DNA of 64,000 nt from Luteibacter rhizovicinus (GCF_004342265.1 NZ_SMCS01000001.1:806001-870000); one strand, 5' to 3'. Positions 27,429-35,042 are shown, counted from the first letter of the stretch. Notes: generated by a model not told the origin, from the letters alone. Translations and numbers: made by a program.

Positions 27429-28488
27429 CTATGCCCGAGTGGGCGACAATGGTATGCGCCCGATCACCCGCTCCACCGATTCGATGAAGTTGCGCGCATC
27501 CAAAAAGTAGTTCGGGTAGGACTTCCTCAAGCCGTCCACAGATCCGCCGGTAATGAGCACGGGGTTGAGCGGCTCGCCGGATCGCACCCGTTCTTCGACC
27601 GCTTGATACTCCAGGTTTGCCTGCTGCTGCTCAGTCGCCGAGTAGGAGCGGATCGAGAGTCGACGTACCCCCATATCCAAGATCACCAAGTGATATGTGT
27701 TCCTGGATCTTCCGCTAGTGGAGATACGGTTGGCCGCGACGGTGAAACCCCGAAGCTTGGCCGCGACCTGAAGGCCAGCTTCGCTGGCCCTCAGGTCGGT
27801 AACTACATCGTCGTAACCGCGACTCAGGTGGGCATTTGGTGGCGCTGCACGTTCTTGCAGCGCGAACGCTGCACTTGCAAGGCAGAAGAAGCTAGCCCAA
27901 TCCTCGGTGGCTCGCCCGGCTTTGATGGATTCACCCATGAACGCATCGACCGTTTCCACTGCTGTAGCCCATGCATGCTGCAAAGCCGTACGCAGTTGAA
28001 GCTCAACGTGGAGGCCTGCTAGGTCACTTGCCCGGTCAGACGCGTAGCGATATACCAGATGGATTCCGCGGTACCCGTCATCCTTTGGCGTGACAATGTA
28101 GTCCTTCTCGTTGACCAACTCGTGCCGAAGCCGGCTATTTATATAGCTGTCGTAAAGCTGATCTACCTTGACCTGACTGGCCAAGATAGCGCGTAGCCCA
28201 GCGATATCTTGCATTTGAGTTAGCCGCATCGAGGGGGAAGCGTTGCAGCTTGGCAATGACTGATGGCGCGCGCTTAAGTCGCTGACCTACGATTCCATTC
28301 CGATCGGCACCTTTGAGCTTTTCGCGAAGCGTCGCTTGAAAGGTGTTGAGAGGGTAGCCATGCAGCGCTCTCCAGTTTGTGAGGACAGCCGTCGACCAGG
28401 CTGTCTGTTCCGAACCTCTCGGGCCCGCTAAAATGCGGCCGGCTTTAACAACTTCTTCTTTCGAGTAAAGCGGCTTTACAGGCGCCAT
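27429..28488 (-). pseudogene. RelA/SpoT-domain (p)ppGpp synthetase-like gene split by a frameshift
   Basis: Two minus-strand frames join into one protein of about 350 residues. The first part runs from MAPVKPLYSKEEVVKAGRIL to GQRLKRAPSVIAKLQRFP; the second from SMRLTQMQDIAGLRAIL onward. Synthetase motifs are intact: DIAGLRAI, KDYIVTPKDDGYRGIH and HVELQLRTALQHAWA. The break lies at five consecutive C residues on the coding strand (G5 at 28233-28237 on the plus strand). Removing one base restores a continuous frame. The start has GGGAGA upstream. Whether this is decay, phase variation, slippage or a base-calling error cannot be told. No hydrolase domain is present. Confidence 0.82.
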
Positions 28489-28669
28489 AATTATCTCCCG
28501 TTGGCGTCATTCTAGTTGCTCGGGAGCGTGAGCAGCGATTCGAGGAAAGACATGCGCCAGGCAAAGGCGACGGCGCGCGCTCAATCGCCTTAGATGCTGC
28601 GCGGCTCAAAATTGCGGCAACCCGAACCGGTACTGGGAAGACACTGTGATCCCACTAAAGTAAACTGCC

Positions 28670-28743
28670 GGCGACAGGCTGCGGGTGCAGGTCACGGAGT
28701 CATATCCGCGACTGGGGGGTTCGAGTCCCTCCCTGTCCGCCCA
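28670..28743 (+). other. tRNA-Ser-like 3' remnant, probable attachment site
   Basis: The sequence at about 28714-28743 has a T-arm (GGGGG-TTCGAGT-CCCTC) and the acceptor-like CCTGTCCGCC found at the 3' end of proteobacterial tRNA-Ser genes. The bases upstream do not form a full cloverleaf with D-arm and anticodon, although GGCGACAGG could be a degraded 5' acceptor. Such 3' fragments are left where tyrosine recombinases insert islands into tRNA genes. No second copy was seen in the window. Confidence 0.42.
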
Positions 28744-28760
28744 TTTAGAAGGCTTGCCGA

Positions 28761-30428
28761 GTGACATACCGAGTTGAACTAGCGTGGAAGGTCTTCTCGA
28801 GACTCACGCCAAAAGCGCAGGACGAGACCTTATCTTCAGGCGCGCTTTTCAACGCGTTGGGCGGATCGACCTTCATGAGAAGTCTCGGCGGAAATATTCG
28901 ATCTCGGTATCGTCCGCTTACGCTAGAACCAACGGTCAATTTTCATCGGGCATTAGCCAATGTGAGGGAGATGTCTGGAGCTGTCGGAAAGCGCTTTCCC
29001 ATCACGATGCGGCTAGCTGGACTGCATGATCCGGTCGAAATCGCCTTTGCGATACGGCGCTACCAGAGCGTTGCTTGCGTTACGGTGAAGATGTCGACTG
29101 TAACAGTAACCTCAGATTTCGACTTTGCTTCGTTCCAAGACCTGAAGGCGCATAGCGATCTGTATGCGCTTGTCGAAGCAATTCTCGCAATAGTGTCGAA
29201 CAACAGTGCTCGAAAGCTTAGGTTGTCAGAAACGCCTAAGATCTTCCCTTTACTGCATGTAACGGCGGTAGACGTTGATGAGCCAGACTGGACGCAGAAA
29301 TCCGTTGCGTTGATTACGCGACACGACGCACCAAACCGAACCATCGTCGAGGCCGTGTTCAAAAAAAACGAACCTCACCAGATCGACAATACACTGCTAT
29401 TGATCGATCGGCAGGGCGTATTAGGATACGTACCAACTTCGTGCAATCAAGGGCAGCTGAAGGGAAATCTGCAAAGATATCGCAGCGCTGCGGGCCTCTT
29501 AGAGTTCGCGCATGCAATTCGGAGTGATCTTGAAGGCGGATTTCGTGTTGACGAAGAAACATCATTAGCAATCGCGATGCCAGAGAAGGCGATTCCAAAT
29601 AGCATTTCCTCGCAGAGAATGTGGGAGCTCACGGCGCAAGAATTTTCCTTAGTGGACGAGTTGCGACGGAAATCTAGTATGGAGAAGCCATCAGCTAGGA
29701 AGGTAGCTGTCATTGTCACGGTGACTGATGTCGAAACGCACGCCGTCTTGCGGAACTTTGAGGCAGCGAACCATCAGAAGGCGAAGCCAATCGTTAGAGG
29801 TGAATTCGTTTATCAATCGCTCGGCACGTTGGGCGACTTCGAAACATTTCTCACAATATGTGACATGGGTACCTCCGGGCTGCTCGGATCTCAAGAGAAT
29901 GTACGTCGCAGCATCGACGCCCTGGGACCTAGCTATGTGCTGATGGTGGGCATCGCTTTCGGCATTAACGAGAATAAGCAGAATATTGGAGACGTGCTCG
30001 TTTCTAAGCAACTTATGCTCTACGATTTACAGCGCATCAACGACGATGATTCCGTAACCCTTCGCGGTGACCGCCCTTCGTGCTCCTCCCGTCTTCTCAA
30101 TTGGGTAAAGAATGCCAAGCTCTCCTGGCATCATGAGTCCAAGATCATTGAGGGAGTAGTCCTCAGTGGTAACAAGCTTGTGGATAACCGATCAGCTCGA
30201 GACAAGTTGGTAGGCTTGGTGCCTGATGCTATCGGCGGGGAAATGGAAGGCGCGGGGTTGTACGTAGCCTGCCAACTCAGGAGCGTTGATTGGATATTAG
30301 TAAAAGGAATTTGTGATTGGGCAGACGGAAAAAAAGCAAAGAATAAAAAAGCCAGGCAGGAGAAGGCGGCAGAAACATCAAGCATCTTCGTAGTGCACCT
30401 TTTAAAGACCGCTTCAGATGGCCAATGA
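28761..30428 (+). CDS. Large protein with C-terminal nucleoside-phosphorylase domain (candidate defence effector)
   Basis: 555 residues. The first 300 have no family I recognise. From about 315 onward there is a PNP/MTAN-like fold: KVAVIVTVTDVETHAVLRNF, CDMGTSGLLGSQENVRRSID, YVLMVGIAFGIN, NIGDVLVSKQLMLYD, the substrate-site EMEG (GGEMEGAGLYVACQL), and LVKGICDWADGKKAKNKK near the end. PNP domains at the C terminus of large proteins occur as effectors in bacterial anti-phage NLR and related systems. The gene is clearly lower in GC than its neighbours, a sign of transfer. It starts 18 bases after the tRNA-like fragment and converges on an integrase remnant. Confidence 0.78.
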   Translation: MTYRVELAWKVFSRLTPKAQDETLSSGALFNALGGSTFMRSLGGNIRSRYRPLTLEPTVNFHRALANVREMSGAVGKRFPITMRLAGLHDPVEIAFAIRRYQSVACVTVKMSTVTVTSDFDFASFQDLKAHSDLYALVEAILAIVSNNSARKLRLSETPKIFPLLHVTAVDVDEPDWTQKSVALITRHDAPNRTIVEAVFKKNEPHQIDNTLLLIDRQGVLGYVPTSCNQGQLKGNLQRYRSAAGLLEFAHAIRSDLEGGFRVDEETSLAIAMPEKAIPNSISSQRMWELTAQEFSLVDELRRKSSMEKPSARKVAVIVTVTDVETHAVLRNFEAANHQKAKPIVRGEFVYQSLGTLGDFETFLTICDMGTSGLLGSQENVRRSIDALGPSYVLMVGIAFGINENKQNIGDVLVSKQLMLYDLQRINDDDSVTLRGDRPSCSSRLLNWVKNAKLSWHHESKIIEGVVLSGNKLVDNRSARDKLVGLVPDAIGGEMEGAGLYVACQLRSVDWILVKGICDWADGKKAKNKKARQEKAAETSSIFVVHLLKTASDGQ

Positions 30429-30447
30429 CGCTCACGTACGTCGAAAC

Positions 30448-30630
30448 CTAACCGGCAAGGTTGCACCAGGCCAAGTATTGGCTCCAGTCTGAGCGAACCG
30501 CTTTCACCATCGCCGCAGCGCTGCCGGCGGCGATGTCGCTCGACCAGGCAGAAAGGCGGGCAAGTACGTCGTCCACCGACGCCTTGAGCGCGGGTCGCGG
30601 GTCCTGGATTGCCGAGGCTACGGCTGGCAT
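30448..30630 (-). pseudogene. Truncated tyrosine recombinase (integrase) N terminus
   Basis: 60 residues match the SAM-like N-terminal domain of XerC/D-type integrases: VLARLSAWSSDIAAGSAAAM then VKAVRSDWSQYLAWC. The frame stops four residues later and the catalytic domain (R-H-R-Y) is absent. It is probably the integrase of an island, cut by a later insertion or deletion at about 30450. Confidence 0.75.
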
Positions 30631-30826
30631 CGCGGCGAGGGCCTGCGCGTGATGCGCACGGGAGCGGGGAGGGCAGTGACCTTGGTTATTCGCAGATCCG
30701 GGGCTGCGCCCATCGTTGGTGCTGCTTTAAACGGGCTCCGCGTACTCGGCATCCAATACTTCACTCAGGTCGCCCAGGAGGAACGATGCACAGCAACATC
30801 AACGCAAAAACAGGCAGCTAACCCGG
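30631..30826. other. Intergenic region with a strong ribosome-binding site
   Basis: About 195 bases. CAGGAGG at 30775-30781 precedes an ATG (30786) that opens a 10-codon frame ending in TAA at 30821. The next long frame is out of register, so the secreted protein that follows may be translated from a different start or may carry an N-terminal frameshift. Confidence 0.4.
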
Positions 30827-31441
30827 TTGTGTCTTGGTCTCTTTTTCGTGTCGATGATCTTGAGTGCAGGGCTTTCCTTTGCAGTCCCCACCGCCGGAAA
30901 CCCGGGTGTTCTGCATGTGCGAGGACTAGTCGTTGACGACGCACAGGGACGAGCGCGAATTGTCATGGGGGCACCGTTCCCTGACGTGACGAACCGCATC
31001 AGCCACGATGCGGGTTCCATTGCCATGCTGTTTCTCGACGAGGAAGGTCATGACCGCCTCACCGTTGGCCAATCCTTCACGCCTCAGATGAATGGGAAGG
31101 TGCCTGCGAACTTCCACCGAATCGGCAAATCGGTCGGGGTTATCATCCACAACGCGGCGGGGGACGAGCGAGGCGGCATATCATGGCTGAGTAACGGCCG
31201 GGGCGCCATTTCATTTGACTATCCGGACCGCGATGCCATAGGCATGTATGTCGATGAAAAAAGCCGGTCGGCAACCTTTATTCTCGAATACGCTGATGCT
31301 GCCATTGGCGACGTGAGCATGTTCGAAATGACGGCCAAGGGACGTGGTGGGCACTTCACCTTGTACGACCCGGCGGGAAAACCGAAGACGAGATGGGAAG
31401 TGGCCGAAGGCGCGGTTTCGAATCGAAGCCCAAATCCCTGA
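30827..31441 (+). CDS. Secreted hypothetical protein
   Basis: 204 residues from a TTG start, or 195 from the ATG at 30854. A hydrophobic signal-like segment (FFVSMILSAGLSFAVP) is followed by a beta-rich domain with LHVRGLVVDDAQGRARIVMG and GSIAMLFLDEEGHDRL. The segment G-L-V-V-x-D-x-x-G-R is seen in several uncharacterised secreted proteins. The start is uncertain because the best ribosome-binding site (30775) serves another frame. Function unknown. Confidence 0.6.
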   Translation: MCLGLFFVSMILSAGLSFAVPTAGNPGVLHVRGLVVDDAQGRARIVMGAPFPDVTNRISHDAGSIAMLFLDEEGHDRLTVGQSFTPQMNGKVPANFHRIGKSVGVIIHNAAGDERGGISWLSNGRGAISFDYPDRDAIGMYVDEKSRSATFILEYADAAIGDVSMFEMTAKGRGGHFTLYDPAGKPKTRWEVAEGAVSNRSPNP

Positions 31442-31536
31442 GGCACGGTCCGGTTTGCCATCGCGCTGCTCGCAAGCCACCAGAGGCCTTATCTCTAGCT
31501 AGACCCAGGGAGCGTAAGTGCGGATACCTGGAAATA

Positions 31537-31601
31537 GGTGGCATGGTTTGGCGGGATGACACGGTTTAACGGCAAGGTGGCATGGTTAAGCGGGAAGCGA
31601 C
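31537..31601 (+). repeat. Solo terminal repeats of an IS21-like element
   Basis: Three tandem ~21-bp units read GGTGGCATGGTTTGGCGGGA, then TGACACGGTTTAACGGCAA, then GGTGGCATGGTTAAGCGGGA, followed by AGCGACA. Multiple short repeats with this GTGGCA...AGCGGGAAG pattern characterise the ends of IS21-family elements. No istA or istB gene is present, so only an end remains. It lies 60 bases outside the left prophage junction. Confidence 0.5.
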
Positions 31602-31606
31602 ATTAT

Positions 31607-32038
31607 CTACGTGTGCACCCGAGACGACGGCGAGGACGGCCCTCGGTCGGACCATCCTTTAGTTCGCATAATGTATAGATGTTCAGTTATTGTAAAATTG
31701 GCGTGGCTACCCGAAATTGACTCCGCTTTAGCCGTATGGACGTCCATACCAATTGTTAGCGCAATGACGGCAGCCGTTTGAGCAAGCCGAAGCCAGACCT
31801 TTTTCAGTCGCGGAGACTGCTCAAATTCAAGGTGTAATCGGCCAATCCACTGTGCTGCGTCTTCGCCGCACTGCTCGCACATGATCGCAATGGACTCGTC
31901 GTCGGGTTTCGCGTAGCCAGTTCGCCAATTGCTAATCGTTGTGCCTTTTGCCTTTCCAAGAACCTTCGCCGCCGCGTCGAGGGTGGGGAAGGATCGTGAT
32001 TTTATCCATTTGTCAACAAGTATTTTTGCGGTCGACAT
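31607..32038 (-). CDS. Prophage repressor (DUF3693-like, HTH)
   Basis: 143 residues. MSTAKILVDKWIKSRSFPTL followed by AAKVLGKAKGTTISNWRTGY forms a Cro/CI-like helix-turn-helix, then YAKPDDESIAIMCEQCGED. A hydrophobic helix lies near 80-100 (LRLAQTAAVIALTIGMDV). Similar repressors control lysogeny in Xanthomonas filamentous phages. The start at 32038 excludes a longer frame that would run through the divergent promoter. The last ~21 codons lie beyond the XerC cleavage point at 31671, so the C terminus would differ between the integrated and circular phage. It is transcribed away from the structural genes. Confidence 0.78.
   Translation of the reverse strand: MSTAKILVDKWIKSRSFPTLDAAAKVLGKAKGTTISNWRTGYAKPDDESIAIMCEQCGEDAAQWIGRLHLEFEQSPRLKKVWLRLAQTAAVIALTIGMDVHTAKAESISGSHANFTITEHLYIMRTKGWSDRGPSSPSSRVHT
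31661..31698. other. Left prophage attachment site (dif-derived, attL)
   Basis: AGTTCGCATAA (XerC arm) at 31661-31671 is followed by the dif central hexamer TGTATA at 31672-31677. After it the sequence departs from dif (GATGTTCAG), with a weaker XerD-like TTATTGTAAAAT further on. This is the expected hybrid junction of an XerCD-integrated filamentous phage. Confidence 0.75.
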
Positions 32039-32041
32039 ATC

Positions 32042-32105
32042 CAACTCCGGTTGACTCCAACTGTAATTGGAAATATACATGCCTCGGAATCCAACGCCAG
32101 TTGGA
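32042..32105. promoter_or_regulatory. Triple operator of the prophage switch
   Basis: Three related dyads occur in 64 bases: CAAC-TCCG-GTTG at 32042-32053, TCCAA-CTGTAA-TTGGA at 32056-32071, and TCCAAC-GCCA-GTTGGA at 32090-32105. Consensus TCCAAC-N4-GTTGGA. They span the space between the divergent repressor and early genes and flank the promoter at 32051. Repressor binding is inferred. Confidence 0.6.
32051..32079 (+). promoter_or_regulatory. Rightward early promoter of the prophage
   Basis: TTGACT at 32051-32056 and TATACA at 32074-32079 are exactly 17 bp apart. The second operator lies inside the spacer, so a bound repressor would block RNA polymerase. The first small gene starts 46 bases downstream. 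Confidence 0.62.
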
Positions 32106-32124
32106 GATTCAGGGGGCCCATCCA

Positions 32125-32244
32125 ATGCTTATCCAGACCGCGTACGTCGCCGCATTTGCCCTCCCGGGCATCGCACTCATGGTGGTCCGATCTGAGCGAT
32201 ACGTCGCTCATCGTCGCGCGCTCAAGCGGGCAGGGTGGCTGTGA
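32125..32244 (+). CDS. Prophage small membrane peptide
   Basis: 39 residues: one hydrophobic helix (AYVAAFALPGIALMVV) followed by a basic tail (RSERYVAHRRALKRAGWL). It is the first gene after the early promoter. Its stop (32242-32244) shares one base with the ATG of the next gene, which indicates coupling. Function unknown; small early peptides of this sort occur in Xanthomonas inoviruses. Confidence 0.5.
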   Translation: MLIQTAYVAAFALPGIALMVVRSERYVAHRRALKRAGWL

Positions 32245-32405
32245 TGGTCTGGCTTATCGAGGACGAGGGCAGGGCGTGTGAGTTCGCTATGCGCCGCGAG
32301 CGTGCAGCGCTGGAACGTCAGGATTTCGTTTGGGCTGCTCGATGGGCCGCGTTCGCTGAGCGTGAGTCAGTGTTCGCGTTTGCGCTTGTGCAGGCGTCCG
32401 CATGA
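32244..32405 (+). CDS. Prophage small protein
   Basis: 53 residues beginning MVWLIEDEGRACEFAMRRER, helical and charged, with no recognised fold. It is packed between overlapping neighbours (1 base upstream, 4 bases downstream), the usual compaction of inovirus early genes. Confidence 0.5.
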   Translation: MVWLIEDEGRACEFAMRRERAALERQDFVWAARWAAFAERESVFAFALVQASA

Positions 32406-33007
32406 CCGTCGCCGTGCTCTTCGCCCGTCAGGATTCGGTCTACAAGACCATCAGCGGTACGGATGTCTATGACGTCGACCGCGACGCTCGTTCGTTCGGA
32501 GGCGGCTTTCCAGTCGTCGCGCATCCCCCCTGTCGTGCATGGGGCCGCCTCCGCGCGTTCGCCAAACCGCGTGACGATGAGAAGGCTCTCGCGTTGTTCG
32601 CGGTGGAGATGGTTCGCACCTGGGGCGGGGTGCTTGAACACCCGGCGCATTCGTCGCTGTGGAAAGCAGCAGGGCTTCCTCACCCAGGGTGTATTGACGA
32701 GTTCGGTGGGCATACGTTGCCGATCGATCAGTTCTGGTTCGGTCATCGCGCCGCCAAGGCGACCTGGTTGTACGTGTGCGGTGTGTCGCCGCGGCGCGTT
32801 CCCGCGTTCCCGATGGTGTTCGGCGAGCCGACGCATGTCATCGCCCGTGCGCCGCGCCCTGACGGTACGCGGCGTCGCGCTGGCGACCCTGATTGGCGGC
32901 CGGAGGTGTCGAAGGCCGAGCGTGAGCACACGCCTGCGGCGTTGGCGAGCTGGCTTGTCGACCTGGCGCGCTCGTGCGCGCTTCGCGACGTGGCGGTGGC
33001 GGCATGA
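32402..33007 (+). CDS. Prophage protein with a cytosine-methylase-like PPC motif
   Basis: 201 residues. VVAHPPCRAWGRLR carries a Pro-Pro-Cys as in motif IV of C5 cytosine methyltransferases, and VLEHPAHSSLW resembles the motif VI/VIII neighbourhood. Other parts are GHTLPIDQFWFGHRAAKATW and the tail SKAEREHTPAALASWL. The full set of methylase motifs (FxGxG SAM site) is not visible, so enzymatic activity is doubtful. Such PPCxxW proteins occur in tailed phages. It overlaps the replication gene by ATGA. Confidence 0.65.
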   Translation: MTVAVLFARQDSVYKTISGTDVYDVDRDARSFGGGFPVVAHPPCRAWGRLRAFAKPRDDEKALALFAVEMVRTWGGVLEHPAHSSLWKAAGLPHPGCIDEFGGHTLPIDQFWFGHRAAKATWLYVCGVSPRRVPAFPMVFGEPTHVIARAPRPDGTRRRAGDPDWRPEVSKAEREHTPAALASWLVDLARSCALRDVAVAA

Positions 33008-34065
33008 GCCGGCGCGAAGCGGCGGTGATCCCGTCGGCTAACAGGGGATCAAAGTTCCTGAACAGATTCAAGACCTCCCCGGCGAAGCGCGCTTCCGTCG
33101 CGGCAAATGTCGACTTCCTTCGATTCACCGCGCCGCACGCGCTCGTTCTCGGTGACAGCGCCGACGTCGACCTGGTCGCCTATAGGGCGCTGGACTTCAT
33201 TCGTACGCTCGCGCCGCAGTCCGGGCTGTGTGTCGAAGAGGGGGTCAAGGCCGGCCGGCGTGGGTATGCGCATCACGTGCAGATTCTGACGCCGGACGGA
33301 TCGGCCTGCGGTGACGTGTGCTGGGGTGGTGAGAATCAGAAAGAGACCGTCTCCATCGAACTCACGGGCGCAGCATGCGCCCGCATTGAAGCGGTCTTTG
33401 ACCACGACGTGGCGTGGTCACAAGTCCGCGCGCTGTTGGAGACGGTGGAAGCAAAAATTACCCGTGTCGACGTGTGTCACGACGACTACAAGGGCGAGCG
33501 CGGGCTCGACCTGGCGCAGCAGCTGTATGACGCCGGTGAGTTTGTGCAGGGTGGCCGGCCACCCGCTGCGAACCGTCAGGGTTGGAACGATGGCAGCGGC
33601 ATGACCTTGTACATCGGCAAACCGACGGGGCGTAGCCAGTTGGTCGTGTATGAGAAGGGCAGGGAACAGGGCTATCGCGACGGTGAAGAGTTCGCCGAGT
33701 GGGTGCGCTGGGAAGGCCGTTTCTACCACCGCAAGGGACATGTGATTCCGCTCGATCTGTTGAGCGCGCCGGCTGAGTACCTGGTTGGCAAATACCCCGC
33801 GATGTCGTGGGTCAGCGCCGTCATGTGCCGCATTCAGACGGCGGTCGTTCGCACGAAAGCGAACCTGCAATCGGCGATGCGTCACTGTCAGCGTCAGTAC
33901 GGCGGACTGCTGAATTTTCTTACGGGCATCGCTGACGATGCCGCAGACCTGGGCGACATGGTCGCCTCGTTTCTCACGCGACCGACTGTGCCGGCGTGGG
34001 TGACGGAAAACCCGTTCGGCACGGCAGTTGCGCGCGATGCGCATCCACTTCGTATCTGTATCTAA
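33004..34065 (+). CDS. Filamentous phage replication initiation protein (RstA/pII-like)
   Basis: 353 residues of the Rep_trans-type replication initiators of Xanthomonas and Vibrio inoviruses. Segments are VDFLRFTAPHALVLGDSADV, the ITRVDVCHDDYKGER block, MTLYIGKPTGRSQLVVYEKG, and the EWVRWEGRFYHRKGHVIPLD stretch, with a Tyr-containing YEKG-YRDGEE catalytic neighbourhood. It nicks the plus-strand origin to start rolling-circle synthesis. The start at 33004 overlaps the previous stop by ATGA. It is followed 17 bases later by the small DNA-binding protein. Confidence 0.85.
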   Translation: MSRREAAVIPSANRGSKFLNRFKTSPAKRASVAANVDFLRFTAPHALVLGDSADVDLVAYRALDFIRTLAPQSGLCVEEGVKAGRRGYAHHVQILTPDGSACGDVCWGGENQKETVSIELTGAACARIEAVFDHDVAWSQVRALLETVEAKITRVDVCHDDYKGERGLDLAQQLYDAGEFVQGGRPPAANRQGWNDGSGMTLYIGKPTGRSQLVVYEKGREQGYRDGEEFAEWVRWEGRFYHRKGHVIPLDLLSAPAEYLVGKYPAMSWVSAVMCRIQTAVVRTKANLQSAMRHCQRQYGGLLNFLTGIADDAADLGDMVASFLTRPTVPAWVTENPFGTAVARDAHPLRICI

Positions 34066-34082
34066 CGCCCTAGGAGGCGATC

Positions 34083-34370
34083 ATGTCCGACAACACGAAC
34101 TACAAAATCATTCGCGCGTTCAACGAGACCCGTCTGTTCGACGACAAGAAGGATGCGAGCAAAAAGCACGGCTTTCAGACGTGCGCGATTGTGAAGGGTG
34201 AGGGCCGCATGCAGGAATACGAAGAGTATTTCAACCCGTCGAAGCAATCGCATTTCCTGCCGCCCGGTGACTACGAGGTGGTGATGGAAGGTGTTTACCT
34301 GGACCGCGATAACCGTCGTCAGGTGAAGCTCTCGTATGTCGCGTTGAAGACGGCCGCCAAGGCTGCTTAA
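34083..34370 (+). CDS. Phage single-stranded DNA-binding protein (pV-like)
   Basis: 95 residues, acidic-basic mixed, beginning MSDNTNYKIIRAFNETRLFD. Position after the replication gene and before the coat genes matches pV of inoviruses, which coats newly made single strands before packaging. TAGGAGG precedes the ATG strongly, in line with the high amounts needed. Sequence similarity to known pV proteins is low, so the call rests on size and place. Confidence 0.65.
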   Translation: MSDNTNYKIIRAFNETRLFDDKKDASKKHGFQTCAIVKGEGRMQEYEEYFNPSKQSHFLPPGDYEVVMEGVYLDRDNRRQVKLSYVALKTAAKAA

Positions 34371-34382
34371 GGAATTGCTGCT

Positions 34383-34631
34383 ATGGCTATCTGCGTAACT
34401 GTGAATCCAGACGGCACGCTCGCGACGACAGGTCAGGCGGTCTCTGAGTGCGCGGGTTACGTGATGGTCAGCGGCAGCGAATACGGCGTCTATCAGGTTG
34501 TGCAGGACATGTTGTCTGTACCGACGCCTGAGCAGGCGGCAGGGTGGTTTTCGGGCCCTTTCATTCTCGTATGCACGTTGTACGTGGCTGCAAAACATGT
34601 GGGCACCATCCTGTCGATGTTCGACCGCTGA
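34383..34631 (+). CDS. Phage small membrane protein
   Basis: 82 residues with one clear hydrophobic helix near the C terminus (GPFILVCTLYVAAKHVGTIL). It lies between the DNA-binding protein and the major coat gene. It could be a minor coat protein of the pVII/pIX class, although those are shorter, or an assembly factor. Confidence 0.6.
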   Translation: MAICVTVNPDGTLATTGQAVSECAGYVMVSGSEYGVYQVVQDMLSVPTPEQAAGWFSGPFILVCTLYVAAKHVGTILSMFDR

Positions 34632-34665
34632 TCGTTTCGATAACTCAACTCTCAAGGGAAAAATC

Positions 34666-34908
34666 ATGTCCAAGAATCTGAAAGAACTCGCTGCACGCAA
34701 TGCTCATCGTCTCGGCAAGGCTGCGCTGATCGCCGGTGCGGTGGTTTCGGGTACGGCCATGGCTGCTGGCGGCACCGACTACAGTTCGATTGGCGCTGGT
34801 GTCGATTCGTCGACGGTGGTCGCGGGTCTGCTCGCGATGGGCGCGATCCTGATCGGTCCGGGGTTTGCGAAGTGGGCCACCAAGAAGGTCGCCGGTTTCT
34901 TCGGTTGA
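34666..34908 (+). CDS. Major coat protein (pVIII)
   Basis: 80 residues. A basic leader with a cleavable signal (AALIAGAVVSGTAMA) precedes a mature part of about 47 residues: an acidic N terminus (GGTDYSSIGAGVDSS), a membrane helix (VVAGLLAMGAILIGPGFA), and a basic tail (KWATKKVAGFFG). This is the standard pVIII architecture that forms the virion tube around DNA. AAGGGAAA is upstream. A strong terminator lies 20 bases downstream, which fits high expression of this gene alone. Confidence 0.9.
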   Translation: MSKNLKELAARNAHRLGKAALIAGAVVSGTAMAAGGTDYSSIGAGVDSSTVVAGLLAMGAILIGPGFAKWATKKVAGFFG

Positions 34909-34928
34909 TCGACCTGGGCGATGCAGGG

Positions 34929-34953
34929 GAGGGGGCTTCGGCCCCCTCGTTTT
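34929..34953 (+). terminator. Rho-independent terminator after the coat gene
   Basis: GAGGGGGC and GCCCCCTC form an 8-bp GC-rich stem around a TTCG tetraloop, followed by GTTTT. It separates the highly expressed coat gene from the minor coat and assembly genes, as in other inoviruses. Confidence 0.85.
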
Positions 34954-34967
34954 AAGGGGAGGGCGTC

Positions 34968-35042
34968 ATGCTGATGTGTCTTTTTTTCGGTGCGTTGGGA
35001 CTGGTATCCGCGTTTGCGGTCGTCTCGGGATTGAAGTCGTGA
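34968..35042 (+). CDS. Micro-protein, candidate pVII/pIX minor coat protein
   Basis: 24 residues, nearly all hydrophobic: MLMCLFFGALGLVSAFAVVS then GLKS. AGGGGAGGG precedes the ATG. The stop TGA overlaps the GTG start of the next gene (GTGA), giving coupling. Size, hydrophobicity and position just after the terminator and before pIII match pVII/pIX end-cap proteins of filamentous phages. It is too short for standard gene calling. Confidence 0.6.
   Translation: MLMCLFFGALGLVSAFAVVSGLKS

Noticed and set aside
28670-28743. A complete tRNA gene
   Set aside because: The T-arm and acceptor end are clear, but D-arm and anticodon arm do not fold properly, so only a 3' remnant is claimed.
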